This document shows positions 44,644 to 57,913 of a stretch of 64,000 bases of DNA, piece by piece (within the stretch, counting starts at the first letter, position 1; every line of letters begins with the position of its first letter). Both the position numbers and the translations under genes were made by a program. The stretch covers positions 186,001 through 250,000 of the forward strand of contig NW_025407827.1 in assembly GCF_003324165.1 (NCBI RefSeq), written 5' to 3'. This DNA is from Naegleria lovaniensis. Lineage: Eukaryota; Heterolobosea; Eutetramitea; Acrasida; Naegleriidae. Below the pieces are notes generated by a model. That model was not told the origin of the DNA and did no database searches. It was given only the letters and a program-made list of their open reading frames with translations.

Positions 44644-44688
44644 TTTAAACTGTTGCAAAAAAAATTTAAAATTTAAATCAAATAAAAA

Positions 44689-46565
44689 ATGTCCAAACCA
44701 AACGACATTGGCAGGTATGTGTGGTTGTTGCTCATTGTTAACATTGAATGCTTTTTTTCGAAAATTATTCAACTATTTTCAAATGAAATTACATCCACAA
44801 TTTGAATGCAATTTTTTGTTGAACGATCAAACAATAGCTATTTAACATCACTCTTTTCGAGTAAACCCTCCACAGCTCAAGATGCCAAGAAAACAAAACC
44901 ACAAACAAAGAAGAAAACCAACTCCACGGCCGATGTTTCCTCCGGAAGAAATGCAACGACTTCCTTGCTCAATCAACATGAATCAACATCGGACAACAAT
45001 GCCATGATGGATGATGACAATTATATCACGATAGTAATAATGGATCAACAAGTGCATCTCCAAATCGTCATCGCTCTAAAAAAGTAGTATTAATGACTTC
45101 ATTGGAACAAGCTAGAACAGCCAATTCTCTTGTTGATTGGAAGGATCGAACAAATCAAGGAAAGACTTTGGTTGAATTTGGTGATTCGGAAATTGAAGCA
45201 CTTCCTTCCATTGAGAGTGAGGTGAAAATTGTGAAACCTACAAAATCTGGTTCTGTCAAGTATATGTATGACAAATTGCACAAACAATCAAATGTGTTGC
45301 TCGATCGATTAGAAGAGGTTGGCTCTAAAATTTTGGAATATTACGGATTTGAGTCTTCCAAACCATTGAACTATGTAAGTAATAATGGGACGTTGAACGA
45401 TTGCTCGAGCTTTTTTGAATTTTCCTCAATATGGCAATGTTGTGCAAATTGATAATAGTACTCTGATCAACCAGAAATATATATTGGAAGAATTTTATCA
45501 GAAACCGTGGGTGGAGATGACCAGTTAAATTCTTCCTCGATCTTATTGGAAGGTTTAGCAAATGCAGAAACATCTGACTGCAAAATTGTGAAATTGAACT
45601 TTGAAAAATTCTCTCTTGAATCATCAAAAGCTCAAACGTTATTCCCTGGCCAAATCGTTGCAGTGAAAGGGCTCATGACTGTGCAATTTTTGAGAGTTGA
45701 AAAGATCTACACAGGAGCTCCTCTATTTCATGAGCCACAAGAAACACAAAAGACAGATAACACATCAAATACTGAAAAGTCAAAACTTAAAATTATGGTT
45801 GCTTGTGGACCCTTCACACTTCGACACAATATTTTATACAATCCACTCAAAGACCTTGTCACACTTGTAGACGCAATTGAACCAAATGTGTTAATATTGG
45901 TTGGTCCTTTCCTGAGTGACGATAATGCTTTGGTGAGCTCTACCTTTTTGGAAGAAACGTTTGACGACGTTTTTGAGGAAAGAGTTTTTGAAAGACTACG
46001 ATCCATTGAAACAAACTGTAAGGTAATCTTAATTCCCTCATTGAAAGATGTAAATAGTGACTTTGTATTTCCACAACCTCCACTCGATGTCATGACTGAT
46101 AACAAGATACAGAGCCTTTCGAATCCATGTACCTTTACTGTATCTGCCTCGTCTTGCAATGTGAAAATTGGAGTCACTTCCATCGATGTCATCAAAGATA
46201 TTAAGGAAAAGGAGTATACTTTTGGCTACGTGGAGGATCAGACGAAACATTTTTACAAGTGTGTCCTCGAACAAGGATACTATTATCCCAGAATGCTTCC
46301 AACAGAAGAAATACCCTTGGATTATTCACTTGCTCATGGAACTAGAACTTCTCTCAAGATTGAAGACTCTCCTGATATTTTGATATTACCCTCGGACCAA
46401 GTGGCTCATTGTTGCACTGTGATTGACCATACACTTGTGATCAATCCAACCAGACTGTGTGGCAATGAGAATCGAAAAGAAGGTAGCTATGCAATCATTG
46501 ACGTTTCCAATGACACCTCATTGACACTGGACAAGAGAATTCATGTTCAAGTGGTTAACATTTAG
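44689..46565 (+). CDS. POLA2: DNA polymerase alpha-primase B subunit (apparent frameshift)
   Basis: Exons 44689-44714, 44838-45374 and 45459-46565, about 556 residues. The C-terminal half is the inactive calcineurin-like phosphoesterase fold of B subunits: KIMVACGPFTLRHNILYNPLKDLV, NVLILVGPFLSDDN, VILIPSLKDVN...FPQPP, and DILILPSDQ...VINPTRLC. An OB region precedes it (LFPGQIVAVKGLM). The N-terminus is disordered with Lys-rich NLS-like runs. Exon 2 changes frame near 45030: upstream reads ...AMMDDDNY and the continuation HDSNNGSTSASPNRHRSKK is in another frame, so an indel is likely. The subunit tethers the catalytic subunit and links primase to the replisome. Confidence 0.85.
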
Positions 46566-46744
46566 GTGCTCAAAGTTTTACTACTGAGAGAGACTTGGGT
46601 GCTTGAAATTACCCCCTACCAACCCGCCATAAATGCATTATTTTTAGTTTTTCGTGCTACAATTAATTTTACCCAAACTTGCGGCACACTACTAAAAAAA
46701 TTCAATTGCAGTTGGAATCCTCACCCATCATCATCATCATACAA

Positions 46745-49700
46745 ATGTTGTTTGGGAATGACGAAGGAAACGCATTCTCAAAGAAGTTGATGGCTCAAAA
46801 GCCCAGGAGAAAATGGGGGCGGGGAGTCGTACCAGTGCTTGATGATCAAGACTATTTAATGGAATTGGAGAAACAAAAATTGGAGAAAGCAAAACAAAGG
46901 GAAGAGGAAAAACGGAGAGATAAGGAAGAAATATTCCAACATTATCGGAATTATTCGCTAGCAACTTCGTAGGTTTCAATGTGGCGAATTCATAAGCAAT
47001 AATTATTAACGAACTTGTTTTATTTGGGATGAAACTCTAACACACTCTCGTAAACATTATTTTGTTAGAGAGAGAACGAAACCAGAAGAGATGTGGACAG
47101 AAGAGGAAGAATCTGCTTTGTATAAAGATCCCGAACCCTCTGGAGGAGTGAATAATTTAAGAGAAGATTTGTAAGTACAACAAAAATGGTTTGCAGACAA
47201 CATCACAACAAAATGCACATAGATTTGGAGGAAAGATTGATAAAGCAGACCTTTTTTCAGGACAGGAATCTTACAGCTTTAACAGACATCGACCTCGAAG
47301 AATGGAGCTTCTTAATAATTCAAAACAACAGGGAGATGATGATTTTCCTCTTTCACAAAACAAGCTTTCTTCGCAGCCCAAAAACAAGAGAGAAGAAATG
47401 TATGAAAAGAAAAAACTAATGAGGCTTAGAAAAAAGAGCGGAGAAGGCGAACTCTTTGACGATTTGGAAACAAACAGCATGAGTAGTGGAATTTCAAAAC
47501 AAAATACAACTGAACACAATCATAGATCGAAGAGCACTCCTAAGATGATTAGTCAAAGAGATGTAATTTATGAACAAAAAAAACAATTAAGAAACAAAAA
47601 GCAAGACATTACAAACGATCCAGAATCTGACTACGAGCATGAAGCAGATAAATATACTTCTCAAGAGCAGAAGAATCAAATTTTACAACAAAAGGAACAT
47701 CACAGGCCCTTAATTCGCAAACCCAAACAAGAAATAACTCAAGATCCAGAGTCAGATTCTGAACATGAGTCACAAAAATATAATATTTATGGAGCTCAAT
47801 TCGATAGCCGTCGAGTGGCACGAGGAGGAGGTTTTAACAGCGCTCCTGCCAGCAACGCAATTACACCACAATATCAGCTAGAACCTCTCAATCTCCACAA
47901 CAACAAACCCTCTTCTCAACCAAAATCAAATGACAATGGAAGAGACTACAACTTTGCTCTGAAAGGTGGAAATATTTTTGACAAGATGGGTTCGAATGAC
48001 CCTCCTGTCCCCAGAAGACGAGGGCTTGGCAGATTGGTCACAGACAATTATCCAACTTCACCTAACGCACGAGATCAATTAACTTCTCGATCAGACCCAC
48101 CTCAACCTTCCTTTAATCGTAATAATTTCGTTTCTGATTCTCCTAGACATTCTCCCAATATATACCACAACAACCCTCACAATTATGTTGACTCCAATTC
48201 TCATTTAGAAAGGCTTAGCTCTGATCCCTCAAGCTCTAGATATTCTCATAGTGGAGGAAGCAACATTACTGAAGGAGCTTTCGTTATTGGACACACCAGT
48301 AGTAACCAACCAAGCTCCAACTCATCACCTAACAGATATACGCGTAAAGCTGTGTTTAAGGCAGATCTGTACGGTACAGAAGATGTCAATAAGAAACAAC
48401 AAAAGCAGGAAGAGTATCGAAGGCAATTAGGTAAGTACCAAAAGCAAAAATGGTGGCTCAAACGAATATCATGATACACCAACTTCAGAACTCCAAATGC
48501 AGTCCAACCAACACAGCAATAAGAATAAGAAAAAAGAATTGGATGTGGAGGAAGGCCTCTTGTTTCCTTCGCAAAAAAACAATGATCCTGAAAGATCTCC
48601 CTCATCAAAGTTCTCTAATGATCATTTCCAGCAACTGGAGAGCAATATTTCGCTTAATAGTGCTGTTTCCTCTCCTGTGAAAAGGGGCCTGGCCAACAAA
48701 ATGTCCGAGCCTGTTTCAGGCCAGGACGCGGTTTTGTTAAAACAGCAAAAACAGCGTGAATATCAGGCAGAGCTAGAAAGACAAAAGCAAGAGAAGCTCG
48801 AAGCTGAAGCCAGAAAGAAGAAAGAAGAAGAGGAATGGGAAAAAAAACAAGAAGAGAAAGCAAAAACTCTAATGCAACGTGAGTTGCAGGAAATAGAAAA
48901 GGAGAGACAAGAGAAGCAGAAACAAAAAGAAAAGGGAACAAGCGCTGCCAAAGATCCAGTGAAAATTGTAAATGATGCAAAGGCCGCAAATGTGGCATCT
49001 AATAATAATGTTGACCTCAAAGAAGACCTATTTGGAAATAGCTCTAGTGGTACTAACAAAAATAGTGAAAAACGGAGAAGAAGAGCAAATTCTGAAATAG
49101 TAATAGATGCACCATCAGATAACACCCACTCATCACATCATCATCCTCAATCTCTAACTCCACAACAAGATTCCAATGTAAATACATATGCAAACTCCCC
49201 CAATTTACCAGTCACGACTCAACAACAAACTCCCCAGCTTCCACCCCTTAATTTATCTCCCAATATACCACAACAACCATTTACTCTAGACAACAATTTA
49301 CTTCAACATATTCAGCAAGAAATGGTTGGTCAAGGAATTCTTTCTTATCTTTTGGGACAGTTGGCTGTGATGAAACACAACAATATGGAAATGCAACAAC
49401 AAGTATTGAATGTCAATAATTTGTCACATCTTCAACCTCTCAACATTTCCAATACCTCTGTTCTTCCCATCAGCCCTAACCTTAATGTACACAACCACTT
49501 ATCTGCACCAAATAACATTTCACACAACAATAGCTTTGAGGTACAACAACAAAAGAATGAACTATTTGGAGGAAGATCCTCTCCAACGTTGGCACAAGAT
49601 GATCATCATTCGCGAGAAGTGATACAGAAATCTTCTGTGGTAGACACGTCGATAGATGGTGGTAGTGGTGGAACAGAACAACCTGAAAAGAAACCCAAAA

Positions 49701-50143
49701 GGAGGCGAAAGAAGAAACCCTCGTTGGAGGAAGAGCTGGGAGACAACAACTCTCCAAAAGCTATTGCTCGCAACGTGAAACCAGCAAGCGTTGAGGACGA
49801 GCAAGAAGCCTGTGCACCGCCATCTAAGCCAACAAAAAGTAGGAGAGTGTTCAAACTGAATCAAGGAGAGAGCATCAACCAACAAGATGAGAATACTAAC
49901 TCATCATCAACAACGCTCAGTGAGAATGGAGAGCTACAGGTAGCAGCAAGGCCAAAAAGAAGCTCCAGCAATCCAAAGAAGTCACAACAAGGGAGTGATT
50001 CAGAGACGAATGAAGCTCTAGTGCCCAAGCCATCTCGATCGAGGCGTGTGTTCAATATCAACACCAAACACGAAAGCTCACCAGTACTTGCTGGCAAGTC
50101 ACAATCGGATGATGAGTATCACAACTTGGATTCCGATGGTTAA
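46745..50143 (+). CDS. Large coiled-coil protein with repeated YxxELExQK and DLFG motifs (CSPP1/CCDC66-like)
   Basis: Exons 46745-46968, 47069-47170, 47223-48430 and 48489-50143 (1062 residues). Each junction restores frame; the second joins ...NLREDL to FGGKIDK. Three segments share the pattern DYLMELEKQKLEK, EEYRRQLELQM, REYQAELERQKQEK, the last two being preceded by KKQQKQ or KQQKQ. A second short motif recurs four times: REDLFGG, KADLYGT, KEDLFGN, KNELFGG. A twin element DPESDYEHEADKY / DPESDSEHESQKY lies in exon 3. The tail is Ser/Lys-rich with two RSRRVF/KSRRVF boxes. The pattern recalls centrosome/cilium proteins CSPP1 and CCDC66 but homology is unproven. Confidence 0.6.
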
Positions 50144-50483
50144 TAAACCTGTTGATACATTTCATGCAATTTCTGGACAAATCCGCATCCTGATTCGACC
50201 AAACACAATCTCAATCGAAGCTAATCATGTTCTTTGTTTGAGATTGACAAACAACCAGTAATTGGTGGAGGAAAATATCAAATTGACAAATCAAAAAGTC
50301 ATCATGAAAATTTTTAAATTCTATTATTTTATTGTTTTTATGATTCGCTAACTTAGGAGTTGTACATTGGAGGAATGTTCCACTATTCATGGAACAAGAG
50401 AGTAGTTGTGATGAAGGTTATGTATGTCGTATTTACATGCGTATCGGATGGATGAAATTGGTGATCAGTTGTTGGTGAGCTGT
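50144..50483. other. Convergent 3' flanks
   Basis: 340 bp between the coiled-coil gene and histone H3. A 9-bp inverted repeat (50206-50214 with 50238-50246) is present. The animal-type histone 3' stem-loop is not seen downstream of the H3 stop. Confidence 0.45.
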
Positions 50484-51279
<796 letters not shown>

Positions 51280-54200
51280 TTACTTCTTCTTCTTGGTAAT
51301 TCTTTCAAACTTTTGGAAGTTGCTTTCCTTGTTTCTTTCTCTCTTATTCAATCGTTTGGGATCAAGTGGAATGTATGCGTATGGATCCATTCCAGATGAA
51401 GAATTCTTTCCACCTCGACCTCCACCGAAAATAATCTTGCTCTCCTTCTTCTGTTTTCTTTTTTCGAGTTTGGCAAGGAAAAGTTGATCAGGATTGAGCT
51501 GTTCTTTCTTGTTCTTTGAACTAGTTGTACTGCCTCTATTGTTAATGGATTGCTTGATGAGATCAATGGTTCTTTCAGGTCTTGATTGAGAAGCGCCTTC
51601 ATCGTCCTTATCTCCAGATGTTTTATCTGTTTGAGCTCCTTCAGGTAGATCCTCAATCACGAGTTTTCCTCTCTTGACGGCAAATGCGCTCTCATCCTTT
51701 GGCTTCTTGTCGCTTCCTTCTTGTGTGTCTTGTTCTTCTGTTTGTTCACTATTGTCGTCATCTTCCATGTCTTGACCTTTGACATTCTTCTTATTCTTTT
51801 TCAGTTTTTGCATGTTCTTGAAGGTGTTTTTCAAAAAGTGTTGTCGCTCCTTTGTATCGAGCCTTTCTTTCAATTCTTCATAAGAAAACTTTTTAAAGAG
51901 TTTCGTCACTAAGAATCTTAGTTGAACTCTCAGACTTGTTCCTCCAGATTTCTCATTAGAATGTTTGAAGAAAGTATCTAAATATTGTGAAATGTATGGT
52001 TTCAACGTTTCCTTATCAAATAATGCAACACATCTCTTGAAGAATTGCATCAGAGACGAGACAACTTTTACATTTTCGTCTTGTAATACTATGGTAACTG
52101 AATCAAACACGTCCTTCAAAATTGGTTGTAAATATTTTGAATATGATGGTAGCAGTTCAGAAAGTGCATCAATGGTCGAAGCAATCATTGAGTTGCTCTT
52201 TCCACACAATCCAGGTAGAACTCTTCTCACGATAAAATCAATAACATTGTTTTGTTGCTGTTGTGGAGAGTATTTGGTTGCATCAGTTAGAGGATCAATA
52301 AATGCTTTCAGTGTTTGTATAGACAAGTCTCTCACTTTTTGATTTTCAGTATTGTCAATGTTAAATATACATTCTCCAATCACAAAGTTAGATCTTGGAT
52401 TTTGAATGAGCAAATCGTGGTACTTGGTTACGAGCAAGTTGAAACATTTCACTCTAAACTTTTTAGAAATTGTAATTTCAGCGATCGATTCAAAGATGGA
52501 GAGAATTTCGTCAATGGTTTCAGCTTTCATTTCCCCAGAGTGTCTCTTCCATGAGGAAAGAAGAATATTGAGACCTTTGTAGGCTTTCTTTTGAAGTTTT
52601 GGTGTTGTGCTAGTAGTAATTTTAAGGTAAGGAAGGAGGAATTTGTAATAGAGTTCCAAGCATGAGTTTGGTGCACATGAAAGCATGGTAATAGAGAGGT
52701 CGAAGAATCCAAAGAATTTTTCTTCATCAGATTCCGAGTTGATGGTCAAAATCTTCTTCAATACCAATTTGAAATATTCAGTAATGGTTTCATTGTCGCA
52801 TATCGAAAAGAATGCATTGATTGCCTTTCCAACGGAGTATTGGAGATCAGTGGTAGTGCTATGCGAGTTCTGATCTACAAAGAGATTGAACAAGAGAGGA
52901 ATAAATTGCTTATTGAATCCAGCCACAGCCTTCAACCCTCTCTTACAAGTTTCCTTGTCCAAACCAAAAATGTTGAGAGGCAACTTGGCATCATTATCCA
53001 AGACGCTAGAGTATGTCGAAATGGCCAAAGATAAACTGTTGCAACATGCAATCTTGATATCATATTCAATGCCTTTGGTAGCATCAGAGCCAAGCTTTTC
53101 ACCCAATAAAGGAGCAATGATTGCAAATTGAGAATCTAAATCAACAGGATAACTACAGAATTGAGGTAGAAGAGCCCATATCTTTTCATAGAGTGTTAAG
53201 AATGCATTGCTTCCATGTCGATCCATCTCCGAGTTTTTGCTTTTGTCATAAAAGGTTTTTGCCATTGGCAATAAAACATTAATCCAGTAGCCCAGTTGAC
53301 CGTTCACACAGATTCCAGTCAATTTTGAAAGGTCTTGAGAAAGTTGCTCGTTGGATTGTTCATTACCTTGGTTGGATGATTTCAAGTTGGGAATGTGCGA
53401 GTAATCTACTTTGTGATTAATCAAAATGCTCAATACCCATCCGTCAAATTCAATAGCTCCTTCTTTGAATGACTCTGCTGGACCAAGAGCACGAACACAA
53501 TAGCCAACAATCTTCTCAAGATAAAAAACGGCTCGTGCATTTCTGAGCTCAGACTTTTCGAGTGGTGTTGCATCAAGCTTGCTTTCCTTCTCTTTTCTGA
53601 GGAGTTCTTGTAATACATCACTTGAGAACAATAGGAAATCAGAAATGCAATTTTTGATCGAGTTGAGTTTAAGACCTTTCGACCTTAGTAGACCAACTTT
53701 GAGAATGGCGTCTAATGAAAGTTGAGCAATAAGGTCATACCTATTGCTTGTAACATTTTCTAAGCCATTTTGCAATGTGTTGGCAATAATAACCATTGAA
53801 GATTGAGATTCTCCTTCTGTATCTTCCATATCAGAGGGCTTTTGATTTTCATCTTTGAACAGCTCAAGGTCAAAACAAGTGAAAATTAGGTTTTGAAGAT
53901 TGGAGAAGGCAGCATTAACTGTTTCATCCAACTCAGACTTTCCAATCAACAGTGAATCAAATATTAATTGGAAAAACTTGGGGATTCTGTTAGCGAGCAG
54001 TTGCTTATCTAATTTGTACAAGCATTTGTGGGCGTGTGACATCATTACAATATACGCAACAACCTTCTTTGAATCGTCACTCTTCAAAATTGGGCAAAGT
54101 TTGTCGAGCAGAATGTCAATAATTTGAGTAACACTCTTTGCTTGTAAATTTTTGTTAGAATCAAAAATGTTCTTCATAGTTCTGTAAATTTCAGCACAAA

Positions 54201-55251
54201 TGCTTGCAGGAAGATTGCTAGAGTTACCTTTCAGTAAAATATCTAGCAACTTTTGGAGTACGATAATAACATTTCTCTCATTTAAATTTTCACTTAACAA
54301 ACCAATTGCCTTAATGACAGAAGTAGAAATGTCTGCATTTCTTGATTTGCTTGAAGAGTGATACTGCTCAATGAGGTAAACTGAAACCATTTCGTCTTGT
54401 GAAATAAATAATTGTTTTTTCTCAAGGAGTTGTTGGAGTGTGTGAAGACATTTTTCTCTCACAGCATTTCTACTGTCGAAAAGAAAGCTAAAAGCCAACT
54501 TCTCTAAATCTTGTTTCTTGGCAAATGCTGAAGATTGACTTTCTGGAATGGTTCCGAGCTTTGAAATTACTTGGAGAATAACAACCACAAGTTGTATCGT
54601 CACATATTCAAACTTGTCCATGTGTTGATGAATTGAAAGAAGAGTTTGTCCAATAAAATCGAAACTTGATAGGACAACAGATGATTTGATACTGTGATAA
54701 TAAGTAGTGAACCATAGTTGAAAATTGTTGCAATGAAATTATTGTTAATGCTCAATTTTTAACACTTACTGTTCCATCAAAATTGAAAGCAACTGAAGAA
54801 GAGAGGATACCTTTCTTGCATCATTGTTATGATCCGAAGAAAGTGTTTTCAGGATAGCCCCATAATAGGCTGTTGGTGAAAGAGGCTGTTGTTGGGTATA
54901 TATTGTTTCAGTAATTGCTTCAATAATGATATTCATACTCTTCCAATTACCATTATTCACGTCTCTTCTCTTCAAAACTTGTTCAAATATAGAATAAATT
55001 GCAGGAGCATTCACTCTCAAGGCCTCCGAAAACTGATTTCGTTGTTGATGCTCCAATTGTTGTTGTTGCGAGTCATCGTCCATCATGGAAGCACTGCTAT
55101 TAGAATTTGGGTTTAATGATGATGATTCTTCCATTGTTCGAGTGGAAGTCATGGCCGTACGTGTGTTGTTTTTGATATTTGCCATGCTCTTATTATTATA
55201 CGAAGACGATGCAGCAGAGGCTCGCTGCAACAATTTGCTTCGGAGAGTCAT
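51280..55251 (-). CDS. RRP12: RRP12-like ribosome biogenesis/export factor
   Basis: Two exons: complement(54770-55251) and complement(51280-54691), phase 2, 1297 residues. HEAT-repeat protein throughout. The C-terminal region has the RRP12 features: an acidic/lysine linker, GKLVIEDLPEGA, then DQLFLAKLEKRKQKK and DPYAYIPLDPKRLNKR, which corresponds to the PYAYIPLxxxxLNRR ending of yeast and human RRP12. A conserved NUC173-type region lies in the middle. RRP12 binds pre-40S particles with Ran and exportins and supports nuclear export and cytoplasmic maturation. The N-terminal 70 residues are Ser/Asn/Gln-rich. Confidence 0.85.
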
Positions 55252-55347
55252 TTATTTTTTTTCAAATTTTTTCTTGATGCTTGCACAACAGCATTGTTAA
55301 GGACAATCCTTTAGGTTGAGGAGAATGAAAATGTATTATTGTTCTTC

Positions 55348-56704
55348 TTACAGCTTTGAATGCCTTAGAGGAGGGAGAGAAGTGTGGTTGAATGTTGTTG
55401 ACGAGTCTGGAGATGCTGTTCCAATGGAAGAGTCTCTATCTCGTCGTTTCCTTTCCACAGCATTATCGATAAAGGTCAGTAAATGATGCCAAACACCACT
55501 GTTCATTCCTTTGTGTTTTTTGAAAAATCCAAAATGTCCCAATCGCTTCCCCAACGATCGATTCAAATAAATAAAGTGATGTAGAAAATGATACAAGTTC
55601 GATCGATCAGCCAACACTTCAGTCACTGTTCGGTAGTCTCTGTGCCCTATTTTTGAGGTTGGCTCATGTAATGGTTGGTAATCTTTCATGTTGTTATTGG
55701 TGAAATAATTGAAAATAAATTTTACAGCTGCTGCATCTCCCAAAATGTCATGTCTCAATGCATAAAAGAGTACTGGACAATTCAGATATTGTTGTAAATC
55801 AATGGTTTCTTTAGGAAAGGCTCCAAAAACCTCCTCTGAATATCTTCCACACTGAGCACACTGTTTGGCACAATCACTTGGCATGGTCCAAATAGGTAAA
55901 GTATTGACCATGGGCGTCATTACAGGACAAAATAAATAGCACACAAAGAAAAAGAGCATTTTCGAAAGGATATGTGTTTGATGTGTAAAGTTACCACTTT
56001 GTGACGCTACACAAACCATGGCACTTATTTTCTCGAGGTATTTCTTTGGTGTGAAACAAATACTTTCTGTCAATACAGGAAAATTTTCGTGAGGTCATAA
56101 GGAGGAATAATTTTGTGATATTAAGGCAATATAACATTTTGATATTGTAACGATACATACTTCCAGAAATTGAATGAGCAATAAAAACAATGTCACTCAT
56201 GACTGTACCAGATTCTTTCGTGTTACTATGGTCACAATTTTTGTTGGAATTTTCAAATGGTCCAACAACAAGATCCAATTGCTCCACATAATCAATCACC
56301 GATGGAATATCAAATTTCCCCCATGAAATTAAATCTGTAGGTGGTAAATGTTGATTGTACTTGTTGTAAAGTAAATTCCTGGATTCATAACATCCTCGAT
56401 AATCAAATAATACCACTCTATAACCATCTATTTCAGGGTTGCAATATTGTCAACGAATGTAAATCAAATAATTGAAATATTATTTTCCGAAATTTCCATT
56501 GTACTTACTATGTTGAAGAAAACATGCAAAATCATGATAAAAATTCATCTTGACTCCAATGGCACTTCCTACAATGGCTGTCTTCTTGTTTCCGTGCTGA
56601 GCCGAAGTAGTAGACGGTTCATATACTCGTGCAGACAGTAAATATTTATCTTTTGTGAGAATGGTCACATCTTGGTAGAGTTGCTGAGATGAAGCAGTGT
56701 TCAT
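55348..56704 (-). CDS. Alpha/beta hydrolase (COG4757-like)
   Basis: Three exons: complement(56509-56704), complement(56161-56427) and complement(55348-56066), 393 residues. Splicing yields NGYRVVLFDYRGCYES, the classic alpha/beta-hydrolase strand 4 element, then DIVFIAHSISGK as the nucleophile elbow (AHSxSG in place of GHSxGG). Near the C-terminus LGHFGFFKKHKG contains the predicted catalytic His; this GHFGFF box is characteristic of the COG4757-type hydrolases. A hydrophobic lid segment (MLFFFVCYLFCPVMTPMV) follows the core. The substrate is unknown; an esterase or lipase role is likely. Confidence 0.75.
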
Positions 56705-57124
56705 GGTTGCAATGAGGAGTTGACGTCAATAGGAGTTGGATTGAGATTTAAACAGAGGAGCAAAATGTCGAACCAGGCTCAGTGTTTTTTTCTAAAGAAC
56801 TATAAGACTGAATTGTTGTAGTGCACACGTCAATAAAATAACCTATTCTCCTCCCTCATGCTTTTGAACGTTCACAACATGATTATGATTATTTGACCCA
56901 ACAAGGCTTGATGAAAGACAATCCCCAAGTGATGGAATGGATGGAAGTGCGAAAAAAATGAACGAAAAGCCTCTCCACGATGAGGTTGAATTCATTTGGA
57001 ATGGTGCTCGTGGAGGATAATGACCGGAACCTGAAAATGTGCTTGACCTCATTGAACCAAGCTATTTAAACGTTAAATATTTCGATGATAAATTTGAATT
57101 TGAGAACAAAAAATTGCACCCACC
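56705..57124. other. Divergent promoter region
   Basis: 420 bp between the divergent hydrolase gene and the gene at 57125. No gene or notable repeat seen. Confidence 0.35.
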
Positions 57125-57859
57125 ATGATACCACCTCTTCAGATCAAAGAACAACTCCCTCCATTCTATTCTCTTCCATCATATCAATATGATGGAAAGC
57201 AATATTATTCAGCTGATGATATCATCCATTCATTTTTTAAAGGAAAGAGTCAAAAAACAAGCAAAATAATTGGGGTATTGCATTCCGACCACAAAACCAT
57301 CAGCAATATTGTGCAGAGAGAACTTGGATTTCGGAGAGTGAAAAAGTCTGCAATTATTCTTAGCTTCACAGCAGTCGTTGAAACAATTTTGAAAATCACT
57401 AAGGGAAACAAAGATCAAGATCGCTTAATATTACACTTATTCCAGTCTTTTAACAATGTGAATGCTTTATCAAATCAACACAAAGAGGATGAGAAAAGCA
57501 GACAACCTAATAATGTACAACCACAACAACGATCTGTGACACATATTGCAATGAAACAGACCTCGTGCGAGCCACCTGCACATTTTTATTACATGCAACC
57601 AATGTCAGACGTGTCAGCAAACCCATTTAATGGAGTAGCATCTGTGACACCAATTTCTCATCATAGAACTCCTCAAACAACGAGTAGGGATTGCTTTTTG
57701 ATGCACCAAGAGCTCAATGAACACCAGAGCAACTTGAATCAAGCTATTGGCTCTGCATTTCCAACATTCTCTGCGGATTATGCTTCAGGTCTGACCAATG
57801 ACCAAACATCTTTGTACAAAAAGAGAAAACTGGGCTCTGTAACAAATGAATGGCAGTAA
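57125..57859 (+). CDS. Protein of unknown function
   Basis: Single exon, 244 residues. Residues about 15-110 look globular (YQYDGKQYYSADDIIHSFF, KIIGVLHSDHKTISNIVQRELGFRRVKKSAIILSFTAVVETIL), with alternating strands and helices. This could be a small DNA-binding or KilA-N/BRO-like fold, but I cannot assign it. The remainder is Gln/Asn/His-rich and disordered, ending in a KKRKL NLS-like basic cluster, so a nuclear role is possible. It sits 54 bp upstream of the HROB-like gene on the same strand. Confidence 0.5.
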   Translation: MIPPLQIKEQLPPFYSLPSYQYDGKQYYSADDIIHSFFKGKSQKTSKIIGVLHSDHKTISNIVQRELGFRRVKKSAIILSFTAVVETILKITKGNKDQDRLILHLFQSFNNVNALSNQHKEDEKSRQPNNVQPQQRSVTHIAMKQTSCEPPAHFYYMQPMSDVSANPFNGVASVTPISHHRTPQTTSRDCFLMHQELNEHQSNLNQAIGSAFPTFSADYASGLTNDQTSLYKKRKLGSVTNEWQ

Positions 57860-57913
57860 TAAATCAAAAACTTTCTTGGCTTCTTGAAAAATCTGGAACA
57901 TTCATCGAAAAAA

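Noticed and set aside
47186-47419. Alternative frame after the acceptor at 47196
   Set aside because: It leads to a stop after 77 codons, whereas the acceptor at 47222 joins to a long coiled-coil frame.
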